Shown: one piece after another, positions 1 through 6,630 of the stretch
Position numbering within the stretch: position 1 is the first letter of the stretch
Layout: the number at the start of each line of letters is the position of its first letter
DNA from: Acidobacteriota bacterium
Lineage (GTDB): Bacteria; Acidobacteriota; Vicinamibacteria; Vicinamibacterales; UBA8438
Reading direction: 5' to 3'
NCBI GenBank assembly: GCA_012963185.1
Contig: DTWD01000553.1
Location: 1-9,555, forward strand
Length of the DNA stretch: 9,555 nucleotides
Program-made: the position numbers and the translations under genes
Notes under the pieces: model-generated
Seen by the model: only the letters and a program-made list of their open reading frames with translations
Told to the model about the DNA's origin: nothing
The model's database searches: none

Positions 1-1540
1 AAAACGTCGAGCAGCAGCACGAACGCAGGCGACATCACCGGCGGAGCAACAGTTACCAGCGCACGAGGAAGACCAGGGGCAGGACCTTGTACGAACATAT
101 TTGCGTCAAATGAGTCGTGTGCCTCTCCTGACTCGCGAGGGTGAAGTGGCAATTGCGAAGCGCATCGAGCGTGGTGAATTACGTATTACTAAGGCGATGT
201 CTCGTAGCCTTCTCGTTTCGCGTTACCTTCCTGAATTGGCAAGAAGGGTTGATGAAGGAGAACGGACCCTGCGGGATGTTGTGGTCCTACCAGATTCTGA
301 GTTAACGGATCGCCAGTTGAACAATCGTATTAAGCGTCTTGTTGGTGATACGGAGAAGGTTACTGCTGCGCTGAAAGAACTTGGGAAACGCCAGGCCCGT
401 GCGAAGGCGGTGCGCAAGAGTCGGCGCAAGCCGTCTGTTCGTACTCTGTGGCGGATTATGCGATCTCAAATTGAAATCTCTCACGCAGTACGAGCCATCA
501 AGTTTACGCTTGTTGTTCGTCGCGAACTAATCGAGAAAATAGAGGGGGCAGCCAAGGCGCTTCAGCAAGCGGAGCGTCGAGTTGAGCGTTTGAAGCAGTC
601 GACGCCTCGTCGTAAGGGGCAGCGAGCGACGCCTAATCCCAATTTGAAAGAGGCACGTCGGGACTTGGCTGACCTGCGCGAGAAAATTAAAGAGCCAGCG
701 GATGATCTTAATGCGATTCAGAAGTCGATTCGACGTGGTGTGCTCGAAGGAGATCATGCGCGCAAGGAACTGACTGAAGCGAATCTACGTCTTGTTGTTT
801 CGGTTGCAAAAAAATACGTTAACCGTGGACTCGCCTTTCTTGACCTCATTCAGGAGGGCAATATTGGCCTGATGCGTGCGGTCGATAAGTTTGATTACCG
901 CCGAGGATTTAAGTTCTCGACTTATGCAACTTGGTGGATCCGGCAGGCAATTACGAGAGCGATCGCCGACCAGGCGAGAACGATCCGAATTCCGGTTCAC
1001 ATGATTGAAACGCTGAATAAGCTGAATCGTGCGATGCAAACACTGACGCGTGATCTCGGTCGTGAGCCGACACCGCAAGAGCTTGCGGAACGGGCGGACT
1101 TACCGATGGCGGTTGTACGCAAGGCCCGAAAGATCGCCCAAACGGTCGTTTCCCTTGATGCACCGATTGGCGACAGTGACGAGAGTCAGTTTGGTGACTT
1201 TATTGAGGATCGGGCGGCTGTGAATCCAGCCGAGGCCACGGTCGCATTCGATCTCCGTCGGCAAACGGAGTCGGTGTTAGAGAAATTAAGTCCGAAAGAA
1301 CGAGAGGTAATTCGGATGCGTTTCGGCCTGAACGATGGTGCGGAACCCACACTTGCTGAGCTTGGAGAGAAATTTTCCTTGACGCGTGAGCGTATCCGTC
1401 AGATCGAGGCCGCTGCTTTACGCAAGTTGAGAGACCCATCACTGAGTAGCCGCCTGAGTTCTTTTGTGGAGCCAAAACAGCCACGTCGTTCGGGTCGTGG
1501 TGATGAAACACCAGTTCCTGAAGAACAAGGCGTTGCGTAA
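1..1540 (+). CDS. rpoD: RNA polymerase primary sigma factor RpoD (5' end outside window)
   Basis: Group 1 sigma-70 factor that directs core RNA polymerase to housekeeping promoters. The reading frame is open from base 2 (512 residues visible), so the true start lies left of the window. The TTG at 101 falls inside region 1.2, whose sequence [20 protein letters not shown] starts at base 83. A basic, helix-rich non-conserved region follows (about 190-775). Region 2 begins near 780 ([14 protein letters not shown]) and includes the -10 recognition/melting segment [20 protein letters not shown] near 908-967. Region 3 covers about 1010-1170. Region 4 covers about 1290-1440, with the -35 helix-turn-helix [20 protein letters not shown]. 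About 20 polar residues extend past the usual C-terminal end. The complete region 2-4 set makes the primary sigma factor far more likely than an alternative factor. An intrinsic terminator follows 23 bases after the stop. Confidence 0.95.
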   Translation, partial: KRRAAARTQATSPAEQQLPAHEEDQGQDLVRTYLRQMSRVPLLTREGEVAIAKRIERGELRITKAMSRSLLVSRYLPELARRVDEGERTLRDVVVLPDSELTDRQLNNRIKRLVGDTEKVTAALKELGKRQARAKAVRKSRRKPSVRTLWRIMRSQIEISHAVRAIKFTLVVRRELIEKIEGAAKALQQAERRVERLKQSTPRRKGQRATPNPNLKEARRDLADLREKIKEPADDLNAIQKSIRRGVLEGDHARKELTEANLRLVVSVAKKYVNRGLAFLDLIQEGNIGLMRAVDKFDYRRGFKFSTYATWWIRQAITRAIADQARTIRIPVHMIETLNKLNRAMQTLTRDLGREPTPQELAERADLPMAVVRKARKIAQTVVSLDAPIGDSDESQFGDFIEDRAAVNPAEATVAFDLRRQTESVLEKLSPKEREVIRMRFGLNDGAEPTLAELGEKFSLTRERIRQIEAAALRKLRDPSLSSRLSSFVEPKQPRRSGRGDETPVPEEQGVA

Positions 1541-1563
1541 GTAACGTATTCGTAATTTTGTTT

Positions 1564-1600
1564 AAGGGCTGGGCTACGTTGGTAGCCCAGCCCTTTTTTT
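1564..1600 (+). terminator. Rho-independent terminator after rpoD
   Basis: A perfect 14-bp stem (AAGGGCTGGGCTAC at 1564-1577 and GTAGCCCAGCCCTT at 1582-1595) closes a GTTG loop and runs into a seven-T tract ending at 1600. It lies 23 bases after the rpoD stop codon, so it should end the rpoD transcript and isolate the exonuclease gene downstream. Confidence 0.94.
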
Positions 1601-1667
1601 CAGACACAGCCTACTGAGGGTATGTAGTCGAGGTTTCGTGCGTGGGTGTTGTGACAATGTGGAAACT

Positions 1668-2546
1668 ATGAACGTGTTTCTTGTCGATGGCACGTATGAA
1701 CTCTTCCGACACTTCTTTGCTGTTCCTAAAGCAGTGGATGTGAATGGTAAAGAAGTTGGTGCCGTTCGGGGTGTTATTGGATCGATGCTATCTCTACTTG
1801 AAAATGATGTGACGCATATTGGTGTTGCAACGGATCATGTCGTCGAATCGTTCCGCAATGATTTATGGGATGGTTACAAGACGGGACATGCGATCGATCC
1901 GGACCTCTTTCAACAGTTTCCTCTTTTGGAAGAGGCACTTGAGGCTCTGGGCATTGTGGTGTGGAAGGAGGTGCGGTTTGAGGCGGATGATGCGTTGGCC
2001 TCAGCCGCGTTGCAGGCAGCGACCGATAAGAGAGTTGAGCAGGTGTTTATTTGTACGCCGGATAAAGACCTTGCGCAGTGCGTCGATGGTCGGCGCATCG
2101 TGCAATTTGATCGGCGAGCCGCGACGGTGCGCGATGCGGATGGAGTGCGATCCAAGTTCGGGATTGGTCCTGAGTCAATCCCGGATTATCTTGCGCTTAC
2201 GGGTGACAGCGCCGACGGATTTCCTGGTGTTCGAGGATGGGGGGCAAAGTCGGCGGCTACGGTTCTTGCGCGCTACGTGCACCTTGAAGACATACCAGGA
2301 AATGCTGCTGATTGGGATGTTTCCGTACGCGGAGCCGATCGCCTGGCCCGCAATCTCATTGACGCGTTCGGCGACGCAAAAATATTTCTTAACCTTGCGA
2401 CGTTACGGAAGACCTTGCCGGTCTTTGACTCAGTCGATGAACTGAAATGGACGGGGCCAGAGCCGAGCTTTTTTGACATCTGTGCGCGTATGAATGCGAG
2501 CGGATATTTTCGTCGTGCCCAAGCGGTGACAGAAAAAAATATTTAG
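1668..2546 (+). CDS. Stand-alone 5'-3' exonuclease / flap endonuclease (PolA N-terminal domain family)
   Basis: A 292-residue metal-dependent 5' nuclease, expected to remove 5' flaps and RNA primers during replication and repair. Motifs seen in order: N-terminal metal-site LVDGTYELFRHFFA; the arch region with FRNDLWDGYKTG; the acidic EADDALASAA motif; TPDKDLAQCVDG; and the DNA-binding helix-hairpin-helix LALTGDSADGFPGVRGWGAKSAA. The family's acidic metal ligands look intact. No polymerase or 3'-5' exonuclease domain follows, so it is a free-standing enzyme, a known form in several phyla. I chose the ATG at 1668 because the family begins directly with the 'xxLVDG' strand and GGAA lies at 1661-1664. 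A GTG at 1638 would add ten residues that do not fit the family. It is monocistronic, downstream of the rpoD terminator, and convergent with the next gene. No promoter is obvious in 1601-1667. Confidence 0.87.
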   Translation: MNVFLVDGTYELFRHFFAVPKAVDVNGKEVGAVRGVIGSMLSLLENDVTHIGVATDHVVESFRNDLWDGYKTGHAIDPDLFQQFPLLEEALEALGIVVWKEVRFEADDALASAALQAATDKRVEQVFICTPDKDLAQCVDGRRIVQFDRRAATVRDADGVRSKFGIGPESIPDYLALTGDSADGFPGVRGWGAKSAATVLARYVHLEDIPGNAADWDVSVRGADRLARNLIDAFGDAKIFLNLATLRKTLPVFDSVDELKWTGPEPSFFDICARMNASGYFRRAQAVTEKNI

Positions 2547-2588
2547 GAGTCGGTTTGCCGTGCCGTGTGGTTCAGCGAAAAGATTTCA

Positions 2589-2611
2589 CCTTTACCGAAT
2601 AACGGTAAAGG
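2589..2611. terminator. Hairpin between convergent genes, possible bidirectional terminator
   Basis: A perfect 9-bp stem, CCTTTACCG (2589-2597) and CGGTAAAGG (2603-2611), with a five-base AATAA loop. It lies 42 bases after the exonuclease stop on the plus strand, and its left arm contains the stop codon (2592-2594) of the minus-strand gene. The position suggests transcript termination or 3'-end protection for both convergent genes. Neither side has a proper T tract (only a short TCTTTT stretch on the minus-strand side), so intrinsic termination is uncertain. Confidence 0.42.
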
Positions 2612-3716
2612 GTGCAGACCACTCGTGAGGACCCCAGTGAACAATGAGACTCCCGGCATTTTCTGAGGTCGGAACCACGCTGACACCGAGTGGCCTGAAT
2701 GAGCCAGTCGTGCGTTTGTAGTTCACGTCAAATTCCGCTGCATCAAATTCCGCGTCATATTGGGTGCCCCACGAATCAGGTTCGTTATTGAAGACGAACT
2801 GCCAGCCGGAAGTAGTTTTCCGAAGCCAAATAGCGTAGGACCCAGCAAATGCCGGTGCGAGGTTTCCAGTGGGTATGTCCGTGCTACCAAATCTCAACCC
2901 AACATCGCTCCGAATTCGTAGCGGTGGAGCGCGAACAAGCGAAACGATCGTGCCGTCGGCTGTATCCGGAAGACGACCGTAGTCCTCGTCTTCGACATCA
3001 ATGCCTTTCCAATACAGCATCGAAATTTGATTGCCATCTGGCAGGATAATGGCATTTTCATTGCGTTCATTCAATGTGACGCGACGAGCAAACGCGGAGG
3101 TGTCGCTGTCGAACTCGTTTTCGCTTGGACGGGTAGTACGGGGACGTCTTGGCGGTGGCGGCAGCTCGTCAAAGCGAAACTCCGTGTGCCATGCGTGCTG
3201 CCCCCAGCGCAGTTCAAGACGCCCTTCTTCGGCACCGGTCGCACGAAGCGCGGCCGAAAATGTTTGTGTATCCGTCGAGCTGCTTTCTTGGTGAGAAAGT
3301 GGAATGCGAGTGATGGTGTCGTTGTCTGAACGGTGTGCCTCAAGTTCCCACCCGTCAGAATTTCGTACGAGCCACAGTTCATGTGCCGGCGGAACCGGTG
3401 CAGGGTCCCCCTCTTCTCGTGGTGGTGGCGGTGGCGCTTCTGGGTCGGTTGCCAGCGATCCAATTCGAAGAGCGCGGTGCCCAGCCAACACGCCAACACG
3501 CACCGTGGAACCAGGGACTCCAGACAGTAGTTGTTGGTGCGACGGGTCGCTACTCGACAGATCTGGCGAGTACTCGATGCTGACAGCTTTATTGTCCAGG
3601 GTCATCAGTAGGTGGATGAGCCCGTCGGCCTCGTTACTTGGTTCTGGCGCCTGGGCGATGGCGAGCGCGGGTATTAGGTAGAACGAGAAAATTAGGAGAA
3701 GAGATCGAAGTCGCAT
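2592..3716 (-). CDS. Exported DUF2911-like protein with two internal repeats
   Basis: A 374-residue protein of unknown function. It starts with a signal peptide (MRLRSLLLIFSFYLIPALAIA, likely cleaved near residue 21), with no lipobox cysteine and no further membrane helix, so it is probably periplasmic or secreted. Two related units of about 145 residues follow (about 43-183 and 230-373). Each begins with a short strand (VSIEYS / ISMLYW), has a mid-region L(R)IGS / LRFGS and ends in a matched tail: RLELRWGQHAWHTEF (166-180) and SLIVHWGPHEWSAPF (356-370). The second unit also has GSYAIWLRKTTSGWQFVFNN and WGTQYD, which resemble the DUF2911 family. Proline-rich stretches (94-110, 185-197) interrupt the first unit and link the two. 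The ATG at 3716 is the only start that preserves the signal peptide, but no Shine-Dalgarno precedes it. It shares direction with the copper monooxygenase gene but is separated from it by a terminator. The DUF2911 assignment is by eye. Confidence 0.78.
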   Translation of the reverse strand: MRLRSLLLIFSFYLIPALAIAQAPEPSNEADGLIHLLMTLDNKAVSIEYSPDLSSSDPSHQQLLSGVPGSTVRVGVLAGHRALRIGSLATDPEAPPPPPREEGDPAPVPPAHELWLVRNSDGWELEAHRSDNDTITRIPLSHQESSSTDTQTFSAALRATGAEEGRLELRWGQHAWHTEFRFDELPPPPRRPRTTRPSENEFDSDTSAFARRVTLNERNENAIILPDGNQISMLYWKGIDVEDEDYGRLPDTADGTIVSLVRAPPLRIRSDVGLRFGSTDIPTGNLAPAFAGSYAIWLRKTTSGWQFVFNNEPDSWGTQYDAEFDAAEFDVNYKRTTGSFRPLGVSVVPTSENAGSLIVHWGPHEWSAPFTVIR

Positions 3717-3720
3717 ACAG

Positions 3721-3756
3721 AAAAATAGAGGGCGGAACCTAACCAGCCCCGCCCTC
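3721..3756 (-). terminator. Minus-strand intrinsic terminator after the copper monooxygenase gene
   Basis: Read on the minus strand, GAGGGCGG (3756-3749) and CCGCCCTC (3735-3728) form a perfect GC-rich 8-bp stem with a 13-base loop, followed by TATTTTT (3727-3721). It starts 28 bases past the monooxygenase stop. The T tract ends only four bases before the ATG of the next minus-strand gene, so it could also act as an attenuator or leader structure for that gene. Confidence 0.72.
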
Positions 3757-3784
3757 AGGAATATCCGTTTAACAGCAGCCGTAA

Positions 3785-5104
3785 CTAGTTGTTATTGTCA
3801 GTGGTTGCGTCGTGATCCTCAAGTTCCACGTAACTGAGGAAGCCAAGCTGCATTTCATCGTTTGTTCGTTCGCCGTAGCCAACGGAGAGATTTGGATCAA
3901 AGCCTCTGATTGCCCCGCGCTCTTCGGTGTTGTCGTACCAGAAGTCGACGTCAATACGTGTGCCCTTTGGTAATAGCTTTGGTTCCGTGTACTTGTAGGT
4001 AATCTGCCAGGATTGGTCGTAATTTGGAACGTCGAGGAGTAATTCTTCTGTGCCATCAGGATAAAACGCGGTATAGCGTGAGGCTATTGCGCGGTGGTGT
4101 GCATGTGGCCAGAGCGTTAACAGTAACGTGTCTTTCTCAAGAACACGTGACGAACCAATCCGATAGTTGGGGTGGTTCGGTGGAATTTCAAAACCCCGGT
4201 TGTACAACGAGTCGTTTTTGACTTGGTGGCGTGGTGGTTCTTTCGAAACAAAGAACCCGATTTCAGCCTGTACGGTTACCGCTGATCCCGCAACCGGTTC
4301 TTTGTTGTAGTGCATGTTAAAAGAGAGCATCGAGCCTTTTTCGAGCAAGACGCCAAACCCGTCTGGCAGTATGCCGGATTCGCCGCCTTCGGCGACACAA
4401 TTAAGTAAGGTGCTTCCTGCAACATCGGTGCCGTCACCCTCAACGGCAGTGCCATCTTCGTGTACTTGTGCGCTCGGCGGAATAGTTGAGGAGCACATGT
4501 GGTGCGTGATGCTGTTGTCGCCGGTTCGGAATTCCCAGCCGCGCACCCATGTATCTTCTGGTAATTCTTCTTCGGTGAGCTTTTTGTAAAACACGACGTT
4601 GAGGTCGAAAACGTCGTCCTCAACTACATACGGATCCGTTTTGACAACAAAATCAGGCTTGCCGTAGGTCCAGCCGTCGTTTAAATCTTCGGCCCACTGT
4701 TTTGCTGGCGGTGCGTCTGCTGTGTCACCTGCAGGGGCGCCGGCTTCGACCCAGTTCACAATGGTCGAAATTTCATCAGTGGTGAGGCCACGTTCGTTCT
4801 CGAACACACCTTTCGGTGCGGAGGCGAACCACGGTGGCATTTCTTTTGACTCAACTTTACGCGCGATGGAACGTGCCCACGGTCTAGTCTCTTTGTAATT
4901 CATGAAAGACATCGGGGCGACAAGACCACTAATGTTTGCTCCCGACTCACGATGACAGGACTGGCAATTCTCCTGAATAATCGGAAGGACGTCTTTGTAA
5001 TACGTCAGATTATCCTCGGCTTCGTTACCGGCATAGCTTGGTACGGCAATTACCGCCGTCAGCACAAAAGCTAGGCCGAATACAAACAATCGCTTTGTCG
5101 TCAT
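3785..5104 (-). CDS. Secreted cytochrome c fused to type II copper, ascorbate-dependent-type monooxygenase
   Basis: A 439-residue exported redox protein. It has a signal peptide (residues 1 to about 24, ending PSYA). A c-type haem domain follows, with CQSCH at 47-51 and a likely distal methionine in MPPW at 89-92. The rest matches the PHM/DBM-like copper monooxygenase fold. Candidate ligands are all present: for the first copper HH at 201-202 (ITHHM) and H265 (FNMHYN); for the second H334 and H336 (PHAHH) and M418 (NDEMQLGF). Known relatives hydroxylate small substrates in animals; the bacterial haem-fused proteins mostly lack known substrates, so none is proposed. The haem probably passes electrons to copper (inference). 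I chose ATG 5104 because AAGGAG stands six bases upstream and the signal peptide begins there; an upstream ATG at 5158 would bury it. The asparagine-rich C-terminus (DNNN) has no known meaning. It is transcribed divergently from lexA. Confidence 0.88.
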   Translation of the reverse strand: MTTKRLFVFGLAFVLTAVIAVPSYAGNEAEDNLTYYKDVLPIIQENCQSCHRESGANISGLVAPMSFMNYKETRPWARSIARKVESKEMPPWFASAPKGVFENERGLTTDEISTIVNWVEAGAPAGDTADAPPAKQWAEDLNDGWTYGKPDFVVKTDPYVVEDDVFDLNVVFYKKLTEEELPEDTWVRGWEFRTGDNSITHHMCSSTIPPSAQVHEDGTAVEGDGTDVAGSTLLNCVAEGGESGILPDGFGVLLEKGSMLSFNMHYNKEPVAGSAVTVQAEIGFFVSKEPPRHQVKNDSLYNRGFEIPPNHPNYRIGSSRVLEKDTLLLTLWPHAHHRAIASRYTAFYPDGTEELLLDVPNYDQSWQITYKYTEPKLLPKGTRIDVDFWYDNTEERGAIRGFDPNLSVGYGERTNDEMQLGFLSYVELEDHDATTDNNN

Positions 5105-5110
5105 CGAAAT

Positions 5111-5116
5111 CTCCTT
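5111..5116 (-). promoter_or_regulatory. Shine-Dalgarno of the copper monooxygenase gene
   Basis: Minus-strand AAGGAG, six bases before ATG 5104. It fixes this start over the in-frame ATG at 5158, which would put 18 non-signal residues ahead of the signal peptide. Confidence 0.87.
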
Positions 5117-5128
5117 AACGTACCCGCA

Positions 5129-5148
5129 CGTCTGCACACGTACAGACG
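5129..5148 (-). repeat. Small inverted repeat in the leader of the copper monooxygenase gene
   Basis: CGTCTG (5129-5134) and CAGACG (5143-5148) are perfect 6-bp arms around an eight-base loop. Outer CGTA (5119-5122) and TACG (5150-5153) could add a second, offset stem. It lies 13 bases upstream of the Shine-Dalgarno, in the presumed 5' leader of the minus gene. It could be an operator half-site pair or an mRNA hairpin; chance cannot be excluded. Confidence 0.3.
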
Positions 5149-5230
5149 ATACGGCCATGATGCCACAGGAGGTCAGGAGTCCGCAAGAATTATGTTTTTA
5201 AAGGGTTAGCGCGATACTCGAAGAAATGGT

Positions 5231-5256
5231 TGACAGGCGTGGGAGTGTTTCTGTCA
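5231..5256. repeat. Inverted repeat TGACAG-N14-CTGTCA in the divergent control region
   Basis: Perfect 6-bp arms at 5231-5236 and 5251-5256 lie about midway between the divergent monooxygenase and lexA genes. The left arm overlaps a TTGACA (5230-5235) that resembles a -35 element on the plus strand, but I see no good -10 element at the right distance. It may be a regulator site for either gene. The spacing does not match the E. coli SOS box, in which CTGT comes first and the spacer is eight bases. Confidence 0.25.
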
Positions 5257-5325
5257 GTGGGCTTTGGGCGTATTCAGGTGCTTGCAAAAAGGTCAAAAGG
5301 CGCTTCTTTTTATGGTTGCTCTATT

Positions 5326-5349
5326 TTTAACAGACATATGTATGGTAAA
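5326..5349. promoter_or_regulatory. Palindromic operator candidate (LexA/SOS box) upstream of lexA
   Basis: A 24-bp inverted repeat made of TTTAACAGACAT (5326-5337) followed directly by ATGTATGGTAAA (5338-5349). Ten of the twelve base pairs are symmetric, and the central ACATATGT is perfect. It ends 11 bases before the lexA ATG and would overlap the core promoter (TTGCTC at 5316-5321 is a possible -35; TATGGT at 5341-5346 a poor -10, at 19-bp spacing). Position and symmetry suit LexA autorepression of the cassette. The sequence matches neither CTGT-N8-ACAG nor GAAC-N4-GTTC, the two best-known SOS boxes. LexA binding is inferred. Confidence 0.5.
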
Positions 5350-5360
5350 TTATTCTTTCG

Positions 5361-5969
5361 ATGGGGCGAACACCGGTTGGTCAAACGAGAGAGAGGGTTT
5401 TCAAATTTGTTCGACGGCGTCTGTTGTCCGGGCAGCCGCCAACCGTACGCGAGGTGCAGAAGGCACTTGGATTTCGCGCGGTGCAGACTGCCCGGCAGCA
5501 TCTTGAACAGCTTGTCGGGGACGGCCGGTTAACTGCCGATCGCAACAAATCAAGAGGGTACCGATTAGCTGAACCAGCATCTGGCCTTAAAGCAATGCTT
5601 GTCCCGGTACTGGGTCGAGTGCCAGCGGGCATACTGGAAGAGGCGATTGAGGATCCTGACGGGTATGTGACGGCAGATGCACCGGAAATTTCAGGAGAGG
5701 TGTTTGCACTTCGTGTTCAGGGCGAGAGCATGATCGGTGCAGGTATCTTTCCGGGTGATCTTGTACTCGTACACCGCCAACCGACAGCGCGAAGTGGTGA
5801 CATCGTTGTGGCACTTGTTGAAAATGAGGCAACAGTCAAAACATTCAAGCAGTGTGACCACCGTGTTGAACTTCACCCCGCGAATCCTTTATTTGCCCCG
5901 ATCATTCTCGATGCCGAAGTCGTTGTCATTCTTGGCAAGGTAATCGAAGTTCGCCGAACCCTTTCTTGA
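5361..5969 (+). CDS. lexA: LexA repressor, self-cleaving SOS regulator
   Basis: A 202-residue transcriptional repressor and latent serine protease of the SOS response. The N-terminal winged helix-turn-helix covers residues 9-68, with PPTVREVQKALGF, recognition-helix region AVQTARQHLEQLV and the wing RNKSRGYRL. The C-terminal S24 peptidase-like domain carries the Ala89-Gly90 cleavage bond (GRVPAG), nucleophile Ser123 (QGESMIGAG) and general base Lys160 (EATVKTF). The spacings closely match E. coli LexA (Ala84-Gly85, Ser119, Lys156). The recognition helix differs from E. coli, consistent with a different operator. ATG 5361 is the only reasonable start: an in-frame stop lies at 5346-5348, and family alignment starts at GQTRERVF. 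No Shine-Dalgarno precedes it, so it may be leaderless or weakly initiated. It leads the operon, 19 bases before imuA, and probably represses it through the palindrome at 5326-5349. Confidence 0.97.
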   Translation: MGRTPVGQTRERVFKFVRRRLLSGQPPTVREVQKALGFRAVQTARQHLEQLVGDGRLTADRNKSRGYRLAEPASGLKAMLVPVLGRVPAGILEEAIEDPDGYVTADAPEISGEVFALRVQGESMIGAGIFPGDLVLVHRQPTARSGDIVVALVENEATVKTFKQCDHRVELHPANPLFAPIILDAEVVVILGKVIEVRRTLS

Positions 5970-5988
5970 GTCGAGCCTGAGTTAGTCG

Positions 5989-6630
5989 ATGGCCAAAATG
6001 CAACTAGGTGCACTCGTTTCCGCATCGCAGGCTTGGTTACAGCGCAGCCAAATGACGTTGTCGTCTGTGCACGAAAAAAAATGGACCGCTGCTGCGCTTG
6101 GAGGATGTTTGGCAGAGTTGTCAGGCAGTAGCGCTGCTCCGGTGCTTACCGTTGCTTTTCGTTTAGTACATCAGGTGCAGCAGCAGGGTGAGCCGGTTGC
6201 GTGGATTTCGTCGAACGAAAACACTTTTTTCCCTCCGGATGTTGCTGACGGGGGTGTTGACCTTTCGGCGTTACCGGTTATTCGCCTTGCTACCCTTCAG
6301 CAACGACTTACTGCAATTGAACAACTCGTGTGTTCTGGTGCTTTTGGATTGTTGGTAGCTGATTTAGAAGAGTGTGTTGACTTACCGTTAGCTGTGCAGA
6401 CCCGCCTGGCCGAGCAGGCCCTGGCACAGAGCACGCTGGTTCTTTGTTTGACGGTGAAGACCGACCAGCAGCCATCACTTGGTTCTCTTGTGACGGTACG
6501 TGCGCAGGCGCGACGCATTCGGTATGGCGATGGTCGTTTTATATGCCAAGTGCATGCACTTAAAGACAAACGTTCTGGATCAGATTGGGTTGACGAGGAA
6601 TGGTGTTGTGGACCGACTGGCGTGCGTTGA
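5989..6630 (+). CDS. imuA: ImuA, RecA-like accessory protein of the translesion mutasome
   Basis: A 213-residue cytoplasmic protein. The layout is that of RecA-like ImuA proteins: basic N-terminal helix, then GGCLAELSGSS where RecA has its P-loop, AWISSNENTFFPPD as the second strand region, GVDLSALPVIRL, and FGLLVADLEECVDLPLAVQTRL as the Walker B-like strand and following helix. The usual glycine-lysine-threonine of Walker A is absent: residues 46-53 read GSSAAPVL, so ATP binding looks doubtful. In known systems ImuA works with ImuB and DnaE2 in damage-induced mutagenesis, apparently as a structural or RecA-modulating subunit. It starts 19 bases after lexA, and imuB begins inside its last 23 bases, so co-transcription and coupled translation are likely. 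No clear Shine-Dalgarno precedes ATG 5989; ATG 5998 is an alternative. The assignment rests largely on gene order plus these weak motifs. Confidence 0.83.
   Translation: MAKMQLGALVSASQAWLQRSQMTLSSVHEKKWTAAALGGCLAELSGSSAAPVLTVAFRLVHQVQQQGEPVAWISSNENTFFPPDVADGGVDLSALPVIRLATLQQRLTAIEQLVCSGAFGLLVADLEECVDLPLAVQTRLAEQALAQSTLVLCLTVKTDQQPSLGSLVTVRAQARRIRYGDGRFICQVHALKDKRSGSDWVDEEWCCGPTGVR
6595..6600 (+). promoter_or_regulatory. Shine-Dalgarno deciding the GTG start of imuB
   Basis: GAGGAA lies seven bases before GTG 6608, inside the 3' end of imuA. It supports this start over in-frame GTG 6500 or ATG 6524, which would add N-terminal residues with no counterpart in ImuB. Confidence 0.75.

Noticed and set aside
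1638..1667. GTG start at 1638 for the exonuclease
   Set aside because: The extra ten residues have no family counterpart, and ATG 1668 begins exactly at the first conserved strand.
1601..1667. Promoter for the exonuclease gene
   Set aside because: No convincing -35/-10 pair is visible in these 67 bases; one must exist nearby, but I cannot place it.
3027..3681. Several overlapping plus-strand open frames
   Set aside because: They are opposite-strand shadows of the DUF2911-like gene, which has a signal peptide and internal repeats; the shadows have no recognisable domains.
5105..5158. N-terminal extension of the copper monooxygenase from ATG 5158
   Set aside because: It would place 18 residues ahead of a clear signal peptide, and the strong AAGGAG directs the start at 5104.
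5157..5209. Tiny plus-strand ORFs (14 codons from 5157, 5 codons from 5192) near an AGGAGG at 5167-5172
   Set aside because: They are too short, the AGGAGG lies inside the first and is too far from the ATG of the second, and nothing supports translation.
5368..5379. GAAC-ACCG-GTTG resembling the Gram-positive SOS box
   Set aside because: It lies inside codons 3-7 of lexA, misses the last base of the GAAC-N4-GTTC consensus, and its sequence is explained by coding. The palindrome at 5326-5349 is better placed and longer.
6500..6607. Longer imuB beginning at GTG 6500
   Set aside because: It would overlap imuA by 131 bases and add residues absent from ImuB; GTG 6608 has a Shine-Dalgarno and fits the family N-terminus.
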